Shown here: in pieces, positions 7,387-11,535 of the stretch
Position numbering within the stretch: position 1 is the stretch's first letter
How the letters are laid out: each line of letters starts with the position of its first letter
Assembly (NCBI GenBank): GCA_025964215.1
Contig: JAOPZG010000389.1
Coordinates: 1-11,535, forward strand
Direction of reading: 5' to 3'
DNA length: 11,535 nucleotides
From: Conexibacter sp.
GTDB taxonomy: Bacteria > Actinomycetota > Thermoleophilia > Solirubrobacterales > Solirubrobacteraceae
Notes under the pieces: generated by a model
What the model was told of the DNA's origin: nothing
What the model saw: the letters and a program-made list of their open reading frames with translations, nothing else
The model's database searches: none
Made by a program: the position numbers and the translations under genes

Positions 7387-8641
7387 AGTCCGAGCTCGAC
7401 GGCGTCCGCCTCTGCGGTGCCGGTGACGGCGTCGCGGCCGTCGTCTGCTGCTGCTGGGTAGCCGTCGGCGCCTGCTGCTGCGCCGTGGTCGTCTTCTTCT
7501 CGGGCTTGGCGGTCGTCTTCGTGCGGTGGGTCGACTTCGCGTGCTTGCGGTGGCGCTGCGCGGTGGGCGCCTCGACGCGTCGCATGCCGCCCGGTGGCGG
7601 GAAGCCACGAGAGATCGCGGTTGCGGCCGGCGGCAGGGGATGGCGGCCGGGCTGTTCGGAGACGGCCGCCAGGATCGCCGACGCGGCGCCGCCCGCGATC
7701 AGCAAGCCCATCACGGTCGCCGTGACCTTCGCCGCTCCCGGCTGAGCGAACAGGCCCGCGCCACCGGTGACCGGTGCGGGCTTGACCACCGATCGCTTGA
7801 CCAGCACGTGAGCCCCCAGGACATAGGGCAGCGGGACGAGGAGCTGCGCAGCCCCGTGACCGAAGCCCTTGCGCTGCGCGTCGAGCGTCTGACAAGCGTG
7901 GCAGCGGCCGAGGTGACGGGCCACGGCGCGGCGCTCGGCGCCCTTCAGCTCGCCCGCCCTGAACGCCGCCAGCTGCGCCTGCTCCTCGTCGCTGACCTCG
8001 ATGCCCGCCGCGTGGCGGATCGTCATCGACAACAACTTGCGCGCGACATACAGCGTCTCGCGCAGCGTCGAGTAGCCGACGCCCAGGTGCTCGGCCAACC
8101 GCTGCTGATCCCAGCCGAGATGATCGACGGCGATCAACACCACGGCCTCGTGCTCGGTCAGCGCGCGCAGCCCGGCGACCAGCACCGCCCGGCCCAGGAC
8201 CGCGCTCGAGGCATCGGCGCCCGCGACCTCGCGCGCCATTCCGCCGAGCACCGCCGCCGTCAGCTCGCGCTCACGCACGGGACGGTCATCTTCGGCCTCC
8301 AGCTCGGCGAAGTCATAGGCGATCAGCCGGGGCCGCGGCGAGGACCGAGCGCGGCTGCCGTACTCCTGGCGCAAAGCGTCGGCGGCGGCGTCGCGCAGAC
8401 AGCGATACAGGCGCCGTTCGCGCTCGTCGCCGTCGAGACCGGCCAGCTCGGGCCAGCGGTCATAGATGCGCACCAGCGCGTCCTGCAGCGTGTCCTCGAC
8501 GCCGATCCGGCCGCCCCGGCCCTCGGCCGAACGGTCCAGTAGCCGGCGCAGGTAGAGCGTGAACTGCTCGGCGTGCAAGTCCACGAACATCTCGTAGTCC
8601 TCGCGCGCCGCAGGCGTCGGGGCGTTTGGAAGCGAAGTCAT
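7367..8641 (-). CDS. ECF sigma factor fused to zinc-finger anti-sigma domain and membrane anchor
   Basis: This 424-residue protein has in order a sigma-70 region 2-like domain (about 14-95), an acidic linker (110-145), a region 4 helix-turn-helix (about 155-205, including DQQRLAEHLGVGYSTLRETL), and a zinc-finger anti-sigma-like segment (about 222-255) with His243-x3-Cys247-x2-Cys250 in RHLGRCHACQ. One membrane helix (about 306-327) and a roughly 97-residue basic, then Gln/Thr/Pro-rich tail follow. The tail ends in DCEFFCG with Cys419 and Cys423. ECF sigma factors with fused anti-sigma domains are known in actinobacteria; by analogy the DNA-binding part is held at the membrane until released or restructured. 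The tail would be outside the cytoplasm. Start ATG 8641 keeps the complete first helix; ATG 8590, with AGGA 7 bases before it, is an alternative. Target promoters are unknown; the adjacent transfer genes are candidates. Confidence 0.9.
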   Translation of the reverse strand: MTSLPNAPTPAAREDYEMFVDLHAEQFTLYLRRLLDRSAEGRGGRIGVEDTLQDALVRIYDRWPELAGLDGDERERRLYRCLRDAAADALRQEYGSRARSSPRPRLIAYDFAELEAEDDRPVRERELTAAVLGGMAREVAGADASSAVLGRAVLVAGLRALTEHEAVVLIAVDHLGWDQQRLAEHLGVGYSTLRETLYVARKLLSMTIRHAAGIEVSDEEQAQLAAFRAGELKGAERRAVARHLGRCHACQTLDAQRKGFGHGAAQLLVPLPYVLGAHVLVKRSVVKPAPVTGGAGLFAQPGAAKVTATVMGLLIAGGAASAILAAVSEQPGRHPLPPAATAISRGFPPPGGMRRVEAPTAQRHRKHAKSTHRTKTTAKPEKKTTTAQQQAPTATQQQQTTAATPSPAPQRRTPSSSDCEFFCG

Positions 8642-8700
8642 GCCCCTTAGTCGTCCGAGACCCCGAACCCCCCTACACCGAGTTGAGACGCCGGGTCAGG

Positions 8701-8943
8701 TCAGAGCGTGCCCGGCGGGGCGACCACGCCGTCGTGGGCGACGAAGGGCGGGTCGTCGTCGCGCCAGGTCGGATGAGCGCGCGCCCAACCGACGGCCTGC
8801 TGGATTTCGACCGATCCGGCGACGACCGACGTGGAGCGCGCAAGCTCCCGCAGCAGAGCGGGGGCGGCGTGCGGACTCTCCTTCACTGCCGCCCACCACG
8901 CTTTCGCGGACGCGGTGTCGGAACGGCGGTGCAGAAAGAGCAT
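8701..8943 (-). CDS. Unrecognised 80-residue protein downstream of a LexA-type box
   Basis: I do not recognise this protein. It has no signal peptide or membrane helix. Residues about 10-55 are predicted helical and Ala-rich with Trp16, Trp17 and Trp53; the C-terminal third is Asp/Pro-rich (DDDPP near 62-66). Codon use has the G/C third-position preference of the neighbours, which supports a real gene over the overlapping frames. ATG 8943 is the only start available, because an in-frame stop lies about 20 bases upstream. No clear Shine-Dalgarno precedes it. The start is 14 bases from a near-perfect LexA-type box, so expression in response to DNA damage is the main clue to its role. It ends 59 bases before the sigma-factor start and might be cotranscribed with it. 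Confidence 0.5.
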   Translation of the reverse strand: MLFLHRRSDTASAKAWWAAVKESPHAAPALLRELARSTSVVAGSVEIQQAVGWARAHPTWRDDDPPFVAHDGVVAPPGTL

Positions 8944-8956
8944 GTCACGAAGATAC

Positions 8957-8968
8957 GAACGTACGTTC
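8957..8968 (-). promoter_or_regulatory. LexA (SOS) box
   Basis: The site is the perfect palindrome GAACGTACGTTC, flanked on the plus strand by C before and C after. It agrees with 13 of 14 positions of the Gram-positive/actinobacterial LexA consensus CGAACRNRYGTTYG (known from Bacillus and mycobacteria). It lies just downstream of the candidate -10, where a bound repressor would block transcription of the ORF at 8701-8943. Confidence 0.7.
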
Positions 8969-8969
8969 C

Positions 8970-8999
8970 CTCATAGCAATGCCGTATACCGCATGTCGA
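8970..8999 (-). promoter_or_regulatory. Candidate sigma-70-type promoter for the small ORF
   Basis: The minus strand has TCGACA (8994-8999), an 18-base spacer and TATGAG (8970-8975). The expected start point falls within the LexA-type box, leaving a leader of about 20 bases. Confidence 0.4.
8979..8994. promoter_or_regulatory. 16-bp imperfect dyad in the promoter spacer
   Basis: The plus strand reads ATGC-c-GTATAC-c-GCAT, symmetric at 14 of 16 positions. It lies between the candidate -35 and -10, centred 24 bases from the LexA-box centre. It could be an operator for a second regulator. It follows the stop at 9007, so a weak hairpin ending that transcript is possible, but no T-run follows. Confidence 0.35.
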
Positions 9000-9006
9000 G
9001 GGATTT

Positions 9007-9555
9007 TCAGCAGGCGACGATGAGCTGGAACGGCAGGTCGGCGGGGTTGCCTGCCGCGTCGTAGGTCTGAACCGCAACGCGGTCGCCGGCCTTGCTGACC
9101 GTCACGCGGCCGGGTGGCGCGGTGCTGGCGTCCGCGGTGCCCAGTGTGGCAACCGGTACGCAGCTGGCGACCGAGTCAGCGAATGCAACGTCGTAGACGC
9201 CGATGCCGTCTCGACCTCCGCCCTTGGCGTCGCCGAGCAGGAACGCGCCCGCGGGCGAGACGGCGGCGAAGTGCTTCACCGCGCTGGCGCCGGCCGCGCC
9301 GACGGGACCGGCCGGTCCGGTCAAACCACGCAGCGCAGAGCGGGCGGACGGGTTGATGTCCCTGAGCAGGACCGAGTGGTCGTGGATCTCTGCCGAGTGC
9401 ACGGCGCCGGTCTTGATCTGGGGCGCTCCGACGCTGTTGGCGTGAAGCGTGATGGCGGCGTAGGCGCCGCTGCCCAGTCCGCCGAGCGCGATGAACAGCG
9501 CGAGGAAGGCGACGGCGTTGGCGACGCGGGGGTTGTCGATCACACGGGTAAGCAT
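9007..9555 (-). CDS. Small membrane-anchored extracellular protein with short collagen-like tract
   Basis: This 182-residue protein has a hydrophobic signal or anchor helix at about 12-35. A segment with repeating SVGAPQIKTGAVHSAEIHDHSV pattern follows (about 41-66 in part), then a short Gly-x-y tract, GLTGPAGPVGAAGAS (77-91). The C-terminal half is a small beta-rich domain with Cys132 and Cys182, which could form a disulfide. Proteins built as anchor, degenerate SVGxxQIK repeats and a GPAGP tract are, as I recall, frequent in Thermoleophilia, with unknown function. ATG 9555 is chosen because it overlaps the upstream stop as TGATG, indicating translational coupling to the Ig-like protein; the frame is open upstream but only as an overlap with that gene. 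It may be an envelope or surface component. No enzyme motifs are visible. Confidence 0.75.
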   Translation of the reverse strand: MLTRVIDNPRVANAVAFLALFIALGGLGSGAYAAITLHANSVGAPQIKTGAVHSAEIHDHSVLLRDINPSARSALRGLTGPAGPVGAAGASAVKHFAAVSPAGAFLLGDAKGGGRDGIGVYDVAFADSVASCVPVATLGTADASTAPPGRVTVSKAGDRVAVQTYDAAGNPADLPFQLIVAC

Positions 9556-11535
9556 CAGGTTCCTCTCACACGAACACGGACGACGCCTGACCGGCCCGAC
9601 GCGAATGGGTAGCCGGTTTCCAGGGGGACCTTCGCACGGAAGCGGTAGGTCTGTACGCCGCGGGTCCCGTCGAAGCGGTAGTTGTAGCTCCAGCTGCCGT
9701 GACGACTGGCGCGCGCGGTCGCGAAGGTCCGCCATTTGCCGCGCGTGAACACCTGGACCTCGACCAGCTTGCCGTCGTGCGGGATGCGGCCGGTGCGGAT
9801 GCGGCCGTGGATCCGGATCGCCTCGCCGTTGACCACGCGCTTGTGGTTGGAGCGGATCGAGGTCGCCGACCGTACGTTCAAGGACAAGTTCTTGGTCACG
9901 CCGCGGATCTGCGTCGTGCCGTTGTAGCGGATCTTGATCGCGCGACTGGGACCCTTGCGCACCAGGAACGTGAACGATCCGGTCCGGCTGGTCTTGACCG
10001 TCGCGATCAGCCGGGGCGGCGTGACGCCGTCGCGGATCTGCGTCCACGCCTGGACCTCGACGTCCTGCAAGGGGTTGCCCTCGGGGCTGCGTAGCCGGCC
10101 GCGCACGCGGACGAGTTGCCCGTAGCGCGCGAATGCGGCCCGCGCGAGCCGTGAGCTGTGCTGGGTGCGCACGACCATGCCCGAGCGCATCGCGATCTTC
10201 AGCCGCAGCGGCAGCGTGACGAGCTCCGCGCTGCCATCCGCTCGCTGACTCGTGGTCCGCTGGTTGCCTGCGGCGTCGGTCGCCGTGGCCTGGAACTCGA
10301 ACTCGCCATCGCCCAGGCGCTCGTCATCGATGTGCGCCAGCAGCCGCCCGTCCTTGACCATCGTCGGCAGGTTCAGCCAGGAGGTCGCGCCGCGCCGGCG
10401 CATGGCGATCTGCCCGGCGGCGACGCCGGAGCCGAGGTCGGTCGTGGTGACCGCGACCAAGGTGGGGTCGTTGGGGTCGGGCGCCTCGAAGGTGGCGGTG
10501 GGGCTGGCGTCGTCGTAGCGCAGCGTGACCGGCGGCGCCGCCAGGCGCGCGTCCTGGTTGCCTGCCGAGTCGCGGAGCCAGAGCTTCAAGGTGTAGGCGC
10601 CGGGGGCGGGCAGCTTGAGGTGTTGCAGCGACGTCAGGCCTTGGCCGTCCGCCGAGCCGTGAGCACACGCGCCGTCGCCGCTTGCCGGGCAGATGTCCCA
10701 GTTGGCTCCGGCGACCGGCGCCCCGCTGGTGACCGGATCGAGCGTCCAGTTGACGGTGAAGTCATTCGCGGGTCGCCAGCCGTCGCCGCCGTCGACCGTG
10801 AGCGTCTGCGGCGCGTCGGGCGGCGTGTTGTCGATCAGGATCGTGCGCGACACCGACGACGGGTTGCCGGCCCCGTCGACCGCCGACAGCGTGAGCGTGT
10901 GGCTGCCGTCGCTGCCGAAGCCTGCCGTGGGCAGCGGCTGATCAAGCGATGCTTGTGGGCAGGGGGCGGCGTAGGTGTAGTCGCAGACGTTGCCGCGTCG
11001 CGCGACCTCGCGGCCGTCCACCGAGGCGGTCGCGTTCTGGATGCCCGCGCCGTCTGCGGCGTCGAACCCGAGCGCCTGCGCTCCGGACAGCCACCCGTTG
11101 GCGGTCCACAGCGCGCCGCGCCCGCCGGTCAACGACGGCGCGACGTTGTCGGTGACGTGGACGTCTACGTTGCGGACGTGGAAGGACGCGACGCCGTTTC
11201 GCGTACAGGAGCCCTGACCGCATCGCGCCTCGATGCGTACGCGCGGTCCGGACGTCGGGTAGGAGTAGCGCCCGGCGAAGTAGCTCGACTCGTCGGCGGT
11301 TTGAAACGTGCTGTCACAGCTCTGCCCGGCGGGCAGGCCGACCAGGATGTTGCCCGCCAGGTCTTGATTGCCGCCGACCATCTCCACACCCCAGCTGCAA
11401 TCCGGCCGGCGCAACCCGAACTCGAACGAGATCGCATCGACGGAGTTGCCCGTCGGCGCGTCGAAGATCATGTAGGCGCCTTGGAGGAAGGCCGACGCCG
11501 CGCCGTCATAGACGTTGCGCGCGACGAGTCCCTGA
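9555..11535 (-). CDS. Large secreted Ig-like/beta-sandwich repeat protein (partial at 5' end)
   Basis: The frame is open to the window edge, so the N-terminus and signal peptide are missing; 659 residues are visible, numbered from the first complete codon. Residues 1-125 form a Cys-containing beta domain (Cys46, 73, 105, 110). Residues about 130-430 contain three Ig-like modules, each closing with an Asp-x-Ala-Gly-Asn type motif (VDGAGN 219-224, RDSAGNQ 321-327, TDAAGNQ 419-425), as in bacterial Ig-like repeats. Two related basic beta-sandwich repeats follow (about 466-556 and 566-658), both starting with a G-x-x-V/I-R-V/I-x-GR-L/I pattern and carrying a later R/H-x-GS-W/F-x-F/Y motif. No sortase motif, membrane anchor or catalytic motif is visible at the C-terminus. 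A surface or adhesion role is inferred from architecture. An ATG at 11471 exists, but coding similarity continues upstream of it. Confidence 0.85.
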   Translation of the reverse strand, partial: QGLVARNVYDGAASAFLQGAYMIFDAPTGNSVDAISFEFGLRRPDCSWGVEMVGGNQDLAGNILVGLPAGQSCDSTFQTADESSYFAGRYSYPTSGPRVRIEARCGQGSCTRNGVASFHVRNVDVHVTDNVAPSLTGGRGALWTANGWLSGAQALGFDAADGAGIQNATASVDGREVARRGNVCDYTYAAPCPQASLDQPLPTAGFGSDGSHTLTLSAVDGAGNPSSVSRTILIDNTPPDAPQTLTVDGGDGWRPANDFTVNWTLDPVTSGAPVAGANWDICPASGDGACAHGSADGQGLTSLQHLKLPAPGAYTLKLWLRDSAGNQDARLAAPPVTLRYDDASPTATFEAPDPNDPTLVAVTTTDLGSGVAAGQIAMRRRGATSWLNLPTMVKDGRLLAHIDDERLGDGEFEFQATATDAAGNQRTTSQRADGSAELVTLPLRLKIAMRSGMVVRTQHSSRLARAAFARYGQLVRVRGRLRSPEGNPLQDVEVQAWTQIRDGVTPPRLIATVKTSRTGSFTFLVRKGPSRAIKIRYNGTTQIRGVTKNLSLNVRSATSIRSNHKRVVNGEAIRIHGRIRTGRIPHDGKLVEVQVFTRGKWRTFATARASRHGSWSYNYRFDGTRGVQTYRFRAKVPLETGYPFASGRSGVVRVRVRGT

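Noticed and set aside
7440..7500. Repeated CAG/CTG-like triplets suggesting a tandem repeat
   Set aside because: These encode the Gln-rich stretch of the sigma-factor tail with mixed codons and no regular period; low-complexity coding, not a structured repeat.
7526..8542. Plus-strand 338-residue open frame opposite the sigma factor
   Set aside because: It is the antisense of a well-defined sigma2/sigma4 protein and has no domain of its own.
8626..8976. Plus-strand 116-residue open frame across the LexA-box region
   Set aside because: Arg-rich, starts inside the sigma gene on the other strand, runs through the candidate promoter and has no recognisable features.
1..11535. CRISPR array, tRNA, attachment sites, insertion-sequence ends
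   Set aside because: I found no regularly spaced repeats, cloverleaf-like sequence, transposase or flanking duplications by reading both strands; short att repeats would need sequence beyond the window.

Overview
All genes supported here lie on the minus strand, so transcription runs from position 11535 towards 1. The DNA is strongly GC-rich with actinobacterial codon use. A small secreted protein with a short collagen-like tract and a large Ig-like secreted protein resemble families I associate with Thermoleophilia (Solirubrobacter/Conexibacter relatives). That placement is an inference; no marker gene is present.

Region 1 (11535 to 9007) holds two secreted proteins: a large Ig-like/beta-sandwich protein whose N-terminus lies beyond the window, then a 182-residue membrane-anchored protein with a short collagen-like tract, joined by a TGATG stop/start overlap. 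Region 2 (about 9000 to 8701) holds a candidate promoter, a near-perfect actinobacterial LexA-type box, a second dyad between the -35 and -10, and an unrecognised 80-residue ORF. Region 3 (8641 to 6588) is regulatory: an ECF sigma factor fused to its own zinc-finger anti-sigma domain, a membrane helix and an extracytoplasmic tail; a small two-helix AtpI/AtpZ-like protein overlapping its end; and an ArsR-type winged-helix protein.

Region 4 (6597 to 1) is a compact Gram-positive-type conjugation (type IV secretion) operon: a VirB2/TrbC-like pilin candidate, a TcpE-like protein, the VirB4 ATPase, a VirB6/TrbL-like polytopic channel protein with a roughly 200-residue charged tail, and a VirB1-like wall hydrolase combining a lytic transglycosylase with an M15-type peptidase-like domain (cut by the window start). 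Four of its gene junctions overlap, three of them as ATGA or GTGA. No relaxase, coupling protein, integrase or attachment site is visible, so whether this is an integrative conjugative element, a plasmid or a resident secretion system cannot be settled here.

Working model (inference): the VirB1-like enzyme opens the wall, VirB6, TcpE and the pilin build the channel, and VirB4 powers it. The ArsR-like protein and the membrane-tethered sigma factor would set expression, and the nearby LexA box suggests a possible DNA-damage input. No stretch longer than about 100 bases lacks a gene. I see no tRNA, rRNA, CRISPR array, insertion sequence or convincing terminator.
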